Positions 7,955 to 14,849 of a DNA stretch of 22,885 nucleotides are shown piece by piece. How positions within the stretch are numbered: position 1 is the first letter of the stretch; each line of letters opens with the position of its first letter. Source of the stretch: Burkholderiales bacterium (GTDB taxonomy: Bacteria; Pseudomonadota; Gammaproteobacteria; Burkholderiales; SG8-39); NCBI GenBank assembly GCA_027457185.1, contig DAIDTN010000128.1:1-22885 (forward strand). The letters run 5' to 3'. Below the pieces are notes generated by a model. The model had not been told where the DNA came from, made no database searches, and saw nothing but the letters and a program-made list of their open reading frames with translations. The translations under genes were made by a program, and so were the position numbers.

Positions 7955-7971
7955 AGCACGATATTTGTGCT
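7955..7971. promoter_or_regulatory. Perfect inverted repeat upstream of the small gene
   Basis: AGCAC-N7-GTGCT, a 17-base dyad ending 29 bases before the ATG at 8001. It could be a DNA operator or a short 5'-leader hairpin. It is distinct from the LysR-type repeats 70 bases further upstream. Confidence 0.3.
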
Positions 7972-8000
7972 GGATCAACCAGTTCTTAAAGGAAATTGCC

Positions 8001-8306
8001 ATGAGACTTTATGCCCCGCTTTACGAAGGTGACAGCATCCTCCGCCCCGACGCCGCACTTGGCGAGTCCGCCGTCGCGAATTCAGAATCGCCGGCTCCGA
8101 CAGCAACTATTGTGCAAAGCAATATGCCGCTGGCACCCGCGCACGACGTCGCGCATATGGCGAAAGCGCTGTTCGCCAAGGTCGCCGCATGGCTGGAACG
8201 CAACGAGAACATCGAACGCGACAACTTTTTCGCTGCATCCGAGAACCTGGCCGATCTGGAGCAACGCCAGCGCCATTTCGAACGCACCGGCGTCGCGCAC
8301 TACTGA
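8001..8306 (+). CDS. Small DUF3563-like protein
   Basis: A 101-residue protein with no signal peptide or membrane segment. Residues 1-50 are low in recognisable structure (MRLYAPLYEGDS, then an Ala/Ser/Pro-rich stretch). The C-terminal half is predicted helical, and its pattern, AKVAAWLERNENIERDNFF followed by AASENLADLEQRQRHFERTG, resembles the small DUF3563 proteins common in Burkholderiales, for which no function is known. The start is ATG 8001 with AAAGGA seven bases upstream; an upstream in-frame extension to 7908 lacks a ribosome-binding site. It is divergent from the LysR gene and followed by a strong hairpin, so it is probably a monocistronic unit possibly controlled by that regulator. 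Confidence 0.7.
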   Translation: MRLYAPLYEGDSILRPDAALGESAVANSESPAPTATIVQSNMPLAPAHDVAHMAKALFAKVAAWLERNENIERDNFFAASENLADLEQRQRHFERTGVAHY

Positions 8307-8315
8307 TGCAACCGC

Positions 8316-8336
8316 GCCTGAGCGTCCCGCTCAGGC
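8316..8336. terminator. Hairpin terminator between convergent genes
   Basis: GCCTGAGCG and CGCTCAGGC form a perfect 9-bp stem with a 3-base loop, in the 68-base gap between the convergent DUF3563-like and Sir2 genes. There is no long T run on either side, so it may act in both directions as a weakly T-dependent terminator. Confidence 0.65.
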
Positions 8337-8374
8337 ACTTGGTTCCGCCGGTTTGCCGCATGCGGTATCCGCCG

Positions 8375-9130
8375 CTATAGAATTTGCGGAAGCGTGTTTC
8401 CGATAGCTTCGGAGAGCACCGCGTCGGCGATATCGTCGAACGGCGTCGGCTCGGCGTTGACGATCACCACGCGCGCGCCGGCGGCCTTCGCCTCGGATAC
8501 CGCCCCCGCGATCGGATAGACCTGCAGGCTGGTGCCGACGGCAATGAAGCAGTCGGCCTCGGCCGCACAGCGCAACGCCCGGTCTATCACTTCGGGCACC
8601 AGATTCTGGCCGAATGAAATGGTATCGCTCTTCAGAATGCCGCCGCAGAGCGTGCACGGCGGATCGTCCTCGCCGGTCAAAAGGCGTATCAGCGTCTCCT
8701 GCATCGGCCCTTTCCAGCCGCAGCGCATGCATATCACCTTGAGCACGGTGCCGTGCACCTCGATCACGCGTTCGGGCGAATTTCCCGCCTTCTGGTGCAG
8801 GCCGTCGATATTCTGCGTGATCAGCGCATGCAGCTTGCCGCGCCGCTCGAGCGCGACGATGGCCTCGTGGCCGGCGTTCGGGCGTGCCTCCCATGCTGGA
8901 TGCACCAGACGTGCCTGCCACGCCTTTTTGCGTATCGCCGCATCGGCCATGTAATAGCGGATGTCGGAGAGTTTCTCCGCCTCCGGATCCCGCGTCCATA
9001 CGCCCTGCGGCCCGCGAAAATCCGGAATCCCCGACTCGGTGGAGATGCCCGCGCCGGTGAGTACTACCACGCGTTGCGCCTGCGCCACCCAGGCGCGCAC
9101 TTTGTCGATCAATGCCTCGGCTTGAACCAT
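8375..9130 (-). CDS. Sir2-family NAD-dependent protein deacylase
   Basis: A 251-residue sirtuin that removes acyl groups from lysines using NAD+. NAD-binding GAGISTESGIPDFRGPQGVW (26-45), TQNIDGLHQKAG (105-116), catalytic H126 in EVHGT, a four-cysteine zinc module (C134, C137, C159, C162) and VGTSLQVYP (198-206) are all present. The GVWT continuation after the NAD motif resembles SIRT6/SIRT7-type sequences more than E. coli CobB, whose Tyr/Arg desuccinylase pair I do not see in the equivalent loop; deacetylation is therefore likelier than desuccinylation, but this is inference. The start at ATG 9130 is supported by GGGAG about 8 bases upstream. It is divergent from kup across 271 bases. Confidence 0.92.
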   Translation of the reverse strand: MVQAEALIDKVRAWVAQAQRVVVLTGAGISTESGIPDFRGPQGVWTRDPEAEKLSDIRYYMADAAIRKKAWQARLVHPAWEARPNAGHEAIVALERRGKLHALITQNIDGLHQKAGNSPERVIEVHGTVLKVICMRCGWKGPMQETLIRLLTGEDDPPCTLCGGILKSDTISFGQNLVPEVIDRALRCAAEADCFIAVGTSLQVYPIAGAVSEAKAAGARVVIVNAEPTPFDDIADAVLSEAIGNTLPQIL

Positions 9131-9203
9131 GCGCCGCTCCCAGCTTCGTTGCCGGCCGGTACCGACAGCGTCGCCTCCATTGCGTTGTTTCGCCCTCAGG
9201 CGG

Positions 9204-9209
9204 ATTCTA
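9204..9209 (-). promoter_or_regulatory. Candidate -10 box for the Sir2 gene
   Basis: On the minus strand this reads TAGAAT (five of six matches to TATAAT), 74 bases upstream of the sirtuin start. No convincing -35 box is seen at the right distance, so it is a weak call. Confidence 0.25.
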
Positions 9210-9340
9210 GCATCGGCGGCAACAGCGCAGCCCCCGGCGACGCCTACCGCCGCGCACCACGCCGGGACCACCGTTTCCCGCTCCGGTGAAAATGCGACGC
9301 TGTGCCGCAAAAGCGGGCGACACCTGCGCCGCAGGTTGCA

Positions 9341-9369
9341 TTGCGTTGCAACATAAATGGGCATATAGT
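9341..9369 (+). promoter_or_regulatory. Sigma-70-like promoter for kup
   Basis: A -35 box TTGCGT (9341-9346) and a -10 box TATAGT (9364-9369, five of six) are separated by exactly 17 bases. Transcription would begin near 9376, about 25 bases before the kup start. Confidence 0.5.
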
Positions 9370-9401
9370 CGCCATCCTCGCCTAGCGTGATAGAGGATCC
9401 G

Positions 9402-11300
9402 ATGGTTTCGAGCGCCCCGGGGGCCAGCGGTTCGGCCGGCAAATCCTCGCTGGCCGTTCTTACCCTCGCCGCGCTCGGCGTCGTCTATGGCGACATCGGC
9501 ACCAGCCCGCTGTACGCGTTCAAGCAGGCGTTCAGCGGGGCTCACGGCCTGCCGCTCACCGAGGCGAACGTGCTGGCGGTGCTGTCGATGATGTTCTGGT
9601 CGATCACGCTGATCGTATCGCTGAAATACGTAACCATCGTTCTGCGCTACGACAACGGCGGTGAAGGCGGCATCCTGGCGCTGCTCGCACTCGCCTCGCG
9701 CCTGACGCGCGCCCGTCCGCGACTCGCCTGGACGGTCGCGATGCTCGGCATTTTCGGCGCGTCGCTATTCTATGGCGACGCGGTCATCACGCCCGCAATC
9801 TCGGTGCTTTCCGCGGTCGAAGGAATATCCGTGGCCACGCCCGCGTTCGAGCACTGGATCGTGCCGATCACGATTGCGATCCTGGTCGGTCTGTTCGCCA
9901 TGCAGAGCCATGGCACGGGCGCCCTGGGTAAACTGTTCGGCCCGATCACGGTGCTGTGGTTCCTCACGCTTGCCGCGCTCGGCGCGGTGTCGATCGCGCA
10001 AACGCCGACCGTGCTCGCCGCGCTCGACCCCAGGCATGCGCTCGGCTTCGCCAGGCACTCGCCCGGGCTCACCTTTCTCGTGCTCGGCGCGGTGTTTCTC
10101 GCCCTTACCGGCGCCGAGGCGCTGTACGCCGACATGGGCCATTTCGGAAAGACACCCGTCCGGCTGGCGTGGTTTGGGTTGGTATTTCCGTCGCTGATAG
10201 TCAACTACTTCGGCCAGGGCGCGCTCGCGCTGCGCAATCCCGCGGCCATGAAAAACCCGTTTTATCTGCTCGCGCCGCAGGAGCTGCTGATACCGCTGGT
10301 ATTGCTCGCCACGATTGCGACCATCATCGCCTCGCAGGCGACCATCTCCGGCGCATTTTCGGTTACGCATCAGGCGACCCGCCTCGACTATCTCCCGCGC
10401 CTGCGCACCCGGCACACCTCCGAAACCGAGCGCGGCCAGATCTACATCGCGCAGGTGAACTGGACCATGCTGCTGCTGGTCGTTCTGCTGGTGCTGGCAT
10501 TCAAGAATTCCAGCGCCATTGCGTCGGCCTATGGCATCGCGGTGTCGGGAACCATGGTGCTGACCACCGCACTCGTCGCTATCGTTTCCATTTCCCGGAA
10601 ACGGCGGCCGAACCCGCTGCTTCTGTTGCTGCTCGCGCTGATCGGCTCGCTGGAACTCGTTTTTTTTGCCGCGAACACCACTAAGATCGCGGACGGCGGC
10701 TGGTTCCCGCTGGCGTGCGGCCTGGTCCTGTTCATACTGCTGACGACCTGGAAGCGCGCGGAGACCATCCTGTCTGCGCACGAGAAAAGCAAGCGCGTGC
10801 CGCTGGACGCGTTCCCGGCGCTGTGCAGCGCCAGCATTCCGCGCGTGCCGGGCACCGCCGTGTACCTGTCGCCGGACCCCGGTTCGGTGCCCGCGGTGTT
10901 GCTGCACAACCTCAAACACAACAAGGTTCTGCACCAGCGCATCGTGTTCCTGACGATAATCAACGAGGACGTGCCGCATGTCGCCGACACCGAGCGCACC
11001 GAGGTGCGCGTGATCGAGCGCGGCCAGGTCTACCAGGCGACACTGCGCTACGGTTTCATGGAGCAACCCGATGTACCCAAGGGCCTGAAGCTGCTGGAGC
11101 GCCACGGCATCAAACTCGAAGCGCTGGAGACCACCTTCTTCCTCGGCAAGGCCACGCTCGCGCGCGCTGCCAGACCCGGGCTGTTCACCTGGCGCCGGGA
11201 GTTGTTCCGCTGGATGCAGCGCAACAGCCCTGCCACCGCGGAGTATTTCGGACTGCCCGCCGATCGCGTGATCGAACTCGGCACTCAAATCAGCCTGTAG
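9402..11300 (+). CDS. kup: Low-affinity potassium transporter Kup
   Basis: A 632-residue inner-membrane K+/H+ symporter of the KUP/HAK family, of normal length. The family signature GVVYGDIGTSPLYA is at 26-39 and the conserved NGGEGGILALLALASR block lies at about 84-99. GASLFYGDAVITPAISVLSAVEG and ALTGAEALYADMGHFG follow. Twelve hydrophobic segments fill about residues 18-445, and a soluble C-terminal domain of about 190 residues completes it, ending in RVIELGTQISL. I chose ATG 9402, preceded by GAGGA 4 bases away, over a GTG 15 bases earlier. It stands alone, divergent from the sirtuin gene, with its own promoter. A potassium uptake role is established for the family. Confidence 0.96.
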   Translation: MVSSAPGASGSAGKSSLAVLTLAALGVVYGDIGTSPLYAFKQAFSGAHGLPLTEANVLAVLSMMFWSITLIVSLKYVTIVLRYDNGGEGGILALLALASRLTRARPRLAWTVAMLGIFGASLFYGDAVITPAISVLSAVEGISVATPAFEHWIVPITIAILVGLFAMQSHGTGALGKLFGPITVLWFLTLAALGAVSIAQTPTVLAALDPRHALGFARHSPGLTFLVLGAVFLALTGAEALYADMGHFGKTPVRLAWFGLVFPSLIVNYFGQGALALRNPAAMKNPFYLLAPQELLIPLVLLATIATIIASQATISGAFSVTHQATRLDYLPRLRTRHTSETERGQIYIAQVNWTMLLLVVLLVLAFKNSSAIASAYGIAVSGTMVLTTALVAIVSISRKRRPNPLLLLLLALIGSLELVFFAANTTKIADGGWFPLACGLVLFILLTTWKRAETILSAHEKSKRVPLDAFPALCSASIPRVPGTAVYLSPDPGSVPAVLLHNLKHNKVLHQRIVFLTIINEDVPHVADTERTEVRVIERGQVYQATLRYGFMEQPDVPKGLKLLERHGIKLEALETTFFLGKATLARAARPGLFTWRRELFRWMQRNSPATAEYFGLPADRVIELGTQISL

Positions 11301-11349
11301 GGAAATCCCTCGGACGACAGAGGCTACGCCGGTCCGCCGCCCCGGGCCG

Positions 11350-11398
11350 AATCCGCAATCCGCAATCCACGCCTTCGCCAACCTGCCTTCGCCAACCT
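11350..11398. repeat. Two short tandem repeats abutting a promoter
   Basis: AATCCGC is repeated two and a half times at 11350-11368. Immediately after it, the 14-base unit GCCTTCGCCAACCT is exactly duplicated head to tail (11371-11384 and 11385-11398). The last base of the second copy is the first base of the -35 hexamer of the small-RNA promoter, which places the repeats where an activator or repressor would bind. They could equally be a recent slippage duplication. Confidence 0.75.
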
Positions 11399-11426
11399 TG
11401 ACTTCGGCCCGCGGCGCATCTATAAA
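11398..11426 (+). promoter_or_regulatory. Near-consensus sigma-70 promoter in the kup-prfC gap
   Basis: TTGACT (11398-11403, five of six) and TATAAA (11421-11426, five of six) are separated by exactly 17 bases. This is the best promoter match in the window, and no plus-strand protein gene begins for two kilobases downstream. Transcription should start near 11433. Confidence 0.65.
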
Positions 11427-11463
11427 TAAACTGCAGTACAGAAGGAGGCGAATCGACTGATAC

Positions 11464-11514
11464 ATGACTTTTAATTTCATCTATCAACGGGGCGCAGCCC
11501 CGTACGCGCCGTAA
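11464..11514 (+). CDS. Possible 16-residue peptide inside the small RNA
   Basis: ATG to TAA encodes MTFNFIYQRGAAPYAP, ending Pro-stop. An AGGAGG lies 15 bases upstream of the ATG, too far for good initiation unless the intervening bases fold. HP1 covers codons 8-14, so ribosomes would melt it and change the fold. Short peptides ending in Pro-stop can stall ribosomes (TnaC is the known case), but there is no downstream gene for a leader to control. It may be chance. Confidence 0.2.
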   Translation: MTFNFIYQRGAAPYAP

Positions 11515-11547
11515 CTACGGCAACGGCACTTCCAAAATGGGTGCCAC

Positions 11548-11570
11548 AAGCCCCGCGTCAAGCGGGGCTT
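11548..11570. terminator. Strong hairpin terminator between the small RNA/kup and prfC
   Basis: AAGCCCCGC and GCGGGGCTT form a perfect 9-bp GC-rich stem with a 5-base loop (GTCAA). On the plus strand CCATTT follows, so a few U residues are present. It sits between converging transcripts and could stop both the plus-strand RNA and prfC. Confidence 0.75.
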
Positions 11571-11618
11571 CCATTTGCGGTTTCCAGCGTCAATCCGGGC
11601 TTTATCTGAAGCGGGCTC

Positions 11619-13277
11619 TCAGTCCCGCTGTACCGCGTGCTCGCGCGTCTCGTGGAAGGCGAGTTTGGGCCAGCGCTCCTGCGTGAGCTGAAGATTGACG
11701 CGGTTGGGCGCGAGATAGGCAAGATTGCCGGCAGCATCGCGCGCAATGTTGTGCGCCAGCGTCTTCTCAAATTCGGCCAGCATGCGCTTGTCCTCGCCCG
11801 TGACCCAACGCGCACAGGTGATGGGGGTGCCCTCGAACACTGCGTCTACGCCGTATTCGTCCGCGAGGCGGCTCGCGACCACCTCGAACTGCAGCACGCC
11901 CACCGCACCCAGGATCAGGTCTCCGCCCAGCGCGGGTTTGTACACCTGCACCGCGCCTTCTTCGCCGAGCTGCTGCAGGCCCTTGTACAGCTGCTTTACC
12001 TTGATCGGATTGCGGATGCGCACCGAGCGGAAAAAATCCGGGGCGAAATAGGGTATGCCGGTGAACTGCAGTGCTTCGCCTTCGGAAAAGCTGTCGCCGA
12101 TCTGCATCTGACCGTGGTTGGGCAGGCCGATGATGTCGCCGGCGTAAGCCTCTTCGACCTGTTCGCGGCTCGACGCCATGAAGGTGACCACATTGTTCAC
12201 CTTGATTTCGCGCGCTAGGCGCAGGTGCCGGATCTTCATGCCGCGTTCGAAGCGCCCGGAGCACACGCGCAGAAACGCGATGCGGTCGCGGTGGGCCGGG
12301 TCCATATTGGCCTGGATCTTGAACACGAAGCCGGAAAACGTGCCTTCGTCGGGCGCGACGGTGCGCAGGGTCGCGTCGCGCGGGCGCGGCGACGGCGCCC
12401 AGTCGATCAGCGCGTTCAGGATTTCGCGCACGCCGAAGTTGTTGACGGCTGAACCAAAGAACACCGGCGTCTGCGTGCCATCGAGGAAGGCGCCGAGGTC
12501 GAATGGGTGCAGTGCGCTGCGCACCAGCGCCACTTCGCTCTTCAACTGCTCGATCTCGCGCGGAAACATCTGGGCCAGCCGTGGATTGTCGATCCCCGCG
12601 ATCGCCTCGAATTCCTGGTCGGCGCGGTCCTCGCCTGCGGTAAACAGCAGCACCTCGTCGCGCAGCAGATGATACACGCCGCGGAAGGACTTGCCCATGC
12701 CGATGGGCCAGCTCACCGGCGCACACTGGATCTTGAGCACAGCTTCCACTTCTTCGAGCAAGGCCACCGGATCGCGGGTTTCGCGGTCCATTTTGTTCAT
12801 GAAGGTGAGGATGGGCGTATTGCGCATGCGGCACACGTTGAGCAGCTTGATCGTCTGCTCTTCCACGCCCTTGGCCGCGTCGATCACCATCAGGGCGGAA
12901 TCGACCGCGGTAAGCACCCGGTAGGTGTCTTCCGAGAAGTCCTGGTGTCCCGGGGTATCGAGCAGATTGACCACGCAGCCGCGATAGTCGAACTGCATCA
13001 CCGAGCTTGCGACCGAAATGCCGCGCTGCTTTTCGATCTCCATCCAGTCCGAGGTCGCATGGCGGCGGCTTTTGCGCGCCTTCACCGTGCCGGCGAGCTG
13101 GATCGCGCCGGAAAACAGCAGCAGCTTCTCGGTCAGTGTGGTCTTGCCCGCATCGGGGTGGGCGATGATGCCGAAGGTCCGGCGGCGCGGCATTTCGCGC
13201 GCGACCCGCTCCGCCGGCGCGCGCGCGGCGTCTGCCGCGGCGGTCTGGGGCGTTACGAGGTCGACAACGGCGGCCAT
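11619..13277 (-). CDS. prfC: Peptide chain release factor 3
   Basis: A translational GTPase that recycles RF1/RF2 from the ribosome after termination; 552 residues with the chosen start against 529 in E. coli. G1 is AHPDAGKTT (39-47), the G2 region has KQRGISVASSVMQF, G3 is DTPGH (107-111) and G4 is NKMD in LTFMNKMDRETRDP. Domain II (FSGFVFKIQANMDPAHRDR) and the RF3-specific C-terminal domain (ILGAVGVLQFEVVASRL, ending LTQERWPKLAFHETREH) are complete. The ATG at 13277 adds about 20 residues before the usual N-terminus and has no clear ribosome-binding site; the next ATG, 13193, would leave only three residues before RRTFG, shorter than the family. It is transcribed alone, divergently from the TAXI gene. 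Confidence 0.95.
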   Translation of the reverse strand: MAAVVDLVTPQTAAADAARAPAERVAREMPRRRTFGIIAHPDAGKTTLTEKLLLFSGAIQLAGTVKARKSRRHATSDWMEIEKQRGISVASSVMQFDYRGCVVNLLDTPGHQDFSEDTYRVLTAVDSALMVIDAAKGVEEQTIKLLNVCRMRNTPILTFMNKMDRETRDPVALLEEVEAVLKIQCAPVSWPIGMGKSFRGVYHLLRDEVLLFTAGEDRADQEFEAIAGIDNPRLAQMFPREIEQLKSEVALVRSALHPFDLGAFLDGTQTPVFFGSAVNNFGVREILNALIDWAPSPRPRDATLRTVAPDEGTFSGFVFKIQANMDPAHRDRIAFLRVCSGRFERGMKIRHLRLAREIKVNNVVTFMASSREQVEEAYAGDIIGLPNHGQMQIGDSFSEGEALQFTGIPYFAPDFFRSVRIRNPIKVKQLYKGLQQLGEEGAVQVYKPALGGDLILGAVGVLQFEVVASRLADEYGVDAVFEGTPITCARWVTGEDKRMLAEFEKTLAHNIARDAAGNLAYLAPNRVNLQLTQERWPKLAFHETREHAVQRD

Positions 13278-13478
13278 GGACACAGGGTGGCGAAAAGGCC
13301 GGCAGTCTACCGGCTCCAGGCGCAGAAGTCCATCGCCGCCCCGGCACTCGGTGTCATCGCGCCAGCCTGCGCGGCTGCCGCGCAGCGCGCGATATACTAC
13401 CCCCCCTGGGAGACCGCGCTTCCGCTGGCATGCGCCGCACGCTTCGCCGGATGCGCCAGACCGGGGCCAAATTCCGCT

Positions 13479-14849
13479 ATGCTCAGCCGCATGCCACGCC
13501 TGCTTCGCACCACGCTGCTGTCGATACGCGACCTGATCGCGGTAACCGGGCCGTTCGTGCTGATTGCCCTGCTCCTGCTTGCGGGCGCGTATTATCTGCT
13601 TGATCCCACGCCGCCCAAGCGCGTGGTGCTCGCCACCGGACCGGAACAAAGCGACTACGCCGAGTTCGGCAAGCGTTACGCAACCGAACTCAAGCGCTAC
13701 GGCATCGAAGTCGTGCTCAGGCCCACGCTGGGCTCGTCGGAGAACCGGCGCCTGCTGCGAGACGCCGCGCAGACCGTGGACCTGGGTTTTGTGCGCGGCG
13801 GTTCCAGCGATGCCGCGCGCGCCGCCGACGAGGATAAAAGCGGCGTGCCGCTGGTGTCGCTGGGCAGTCTTTATCTCGAACCGATATGGCTGTTCTACCG
13901 CAGCGACGCCGCCAAGCGCCTGAACCGCGAAGCGACCTTGACGCAATTGACCGAGCTGCGCGGCTGGCGCGTGAACGTGGGCGCGCGCGGCAGCGGCGTC
14001 ACCGGCCTCGTAGCCAAGTTGCTGCAGGTCAATGGCATGGCGCGCGACAGCCTCAAGGAAAGCCGCCTGGAGCAGACGCCCGCAGTGGTGGCGCTGCTTG
14101 CGGGCAAACTCGACGCCGTGGTGCTTGCCTCAGTACCGGAATCGCTGATGGTGCAAATGCTGCTGCAGACGCCGGGGATAAAGCTGTTCGAGTTCCCGCA
14201 AGCCGAGGCCTACGCGCGCCGCCTGCCGTTCCTCTCCGCGGTGGTGCTGCCGCGCTGCGTGGTGGACCTGGCGCGCGACCTGCCCGCGCACGATGTGCCG
14301 CTCATCGCCACCACGACCACCCTGGTGGCGCGCGCGGCCACGCATCCGGCGCTGCTGCAACTGTTCGTGCAGGCGGCGCACGACATCCACGGGGGCACCG
14401 GCTGGCTCGCGCACGCGGGGCAATTTCCGTCGCCGCAAAACACGGAACTGCCGCTGGCGAAGGAAGCCGAGCGTTATTACCGCAACGGCCCGCCGCTGTT
14501 GCAGCGCTACCTGCCTTTCTGGCTCGCCAACCTGATCGACCGCATGTGGGTGGCGCTGGTGTCCATCATCGCCGTGCTGATCCCGCTTGGGCGCGTGGTA
14601 CCGCCGCTGTACCAATTCCGCATCCGCTCGCGCGTTTTCCGCTGGTACCGGCAGCTGCACGACATCGAGGACGGGCTGCGCACTAAATCAGTCCCGCGCG
14701 CAGAACTGCTCGACGATCTGAATAAACTCGACGCCAGGGCACAGCACATCACCGTGCCGTTGTCCTACGCCGACCAGCTGTACGCCCTGCGCAGCCACAT
14801 TCAGATGATCCGCGAACGGCTGTCCGCGGCGAAGGAAGTCCAGCCTTGA
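13479..14849 (+). CDS. Membrane-anchored TAXI-family solute-binding protein
   Basis: 456 residues. A hydrophobic segment at about 22-41 is an uncleaved anchor or signal. Residues 47-345 form the TAXI/NMT1-like ligand-binding region: RVVLATGPEQSDYAEFGKRYA, then GSSENRRLL, VDLGFVRGG, LEPIWLFYR, GWRVNVGARGSG and PLIATTTTLVAR. A second transmembrane segment lies at about 356-377, followed by a charged, probably coiled cytoplasmic tail (381-456). Classic TAXI proteins are free periplasmic receptors for TRAP transporters; here there is no DctQ/DctM gene and the protein is tethered at both ends. ATG 13479 or 13491 could start it. The stop overlaps the TTG start of the FeoB-like gene, so the two are probably co-translated. 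The ligand is unknown. Confidence 0.82.
   Translation: MLSRMPRLLRTTLLSIRDLIAVTGPFVLIALLLLAGAYYLLDPTPPKRVVLATGPEQSDYAEFGKRYATELKRYGIEVVLRPTLGSSENRRLLRDAAQTVDLGFVRGGSSDAARAADEDKSGVPLVSLGSLYLEPIWLFYRSDAAKRLNREATLTQLTELRGWRVNVGARGSGVTGLVAKLLQVNGMARDSLKESRLEQTPAVVALLAGKLDAVVLASVPESLMVQMLLQTPGIKLFEFPQAEAYARRLPFLSAVVLPRCVVDLARDLPAHDVPLIATTTTLVARAATHPALLQLFVQAAHDIHGGTGWLAHAGQFPSPQNTELPLAKEAERYYRNGPPLLQRYLPFWLANLIDRMWVALVSIIAVLIPLGRVVPPLYQFRIRSRVFRWYRQLHDIEDGLRTKSVPRAELLDDLNKLDARAQHITVPLSYADQLYALRSHIQMIRERLSAAKEVQP

Larger units (their letters stand above)
11433..11575 (+). ncRNA. Predicted structured small RNA of about 140 nt
   Basis: Transcript bounded by the strong promoter at 11398-11426 and the terminator hairpin at 11548-11570. 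After a largely single-stranded 5' part carrying GAAGGAGG (11441-11448), it folds into successive hairpins. HP1 is ACGGGGC-GCA-GCCCCGT (11487-11503). HP2 is GCCGT-AACT-ACGGC (11508-11521). HP3 is GGCAC/GTGCC plus CC/GG around an AAAAT loop (11525-11545). HP4 is the 9-bp terminator stem. I do not recognise it as 6S, 4.5S, tmRNA, RNase P or a known riboswitch. The exposed AGGAGG and the AAAAT loop could pair with mRNAs, but function is unknown. A 16-codon open frame lies inside it. Confidence 0.5.
11301..11618. other. 318-base stretch without an ordinary gene
   Basis: The gap between the kup stop and the prfC stop. It contains short tandem repeats (11350-11398), a near-consensus promoter (11398-11426) and four consecutive hairpins (11487-11570), listed separately. 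The remaining bases (11301-11349 and 11576-11618) show nothing I recognise. Confidence 0.8.

Noticed and set aside
9765..11480. A 571-codon minus-strand open frame opposite kup
   Set aside because: Low-complexity Arg/Gln/Gly-rich shadow of the Kup coding sequence with no recognisable motif; its start lies inside the small-RNA locus.
11290..11487. 65-codon minus-strand frame in the kup-prfC gap
   Set aside because: It crosses the tandem repeats and the kup end, has no domain and no ribosome-binding site; the promoter and hairpins on the other strand explain the region better.
12507..13478. Extension of the TAXI protein by about 320 residues upstream
   Set aside because: This part is antisense to prfC and lacks domain features; the anchor helix starts just after ATG 13479.
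13278..13946. N-terminal extension of RF3 by about 220 residues
   Set aside because: It would overlap the TAXI gene antisense and precede a complete RF3 N-terminus; no RF3 has such an extension.
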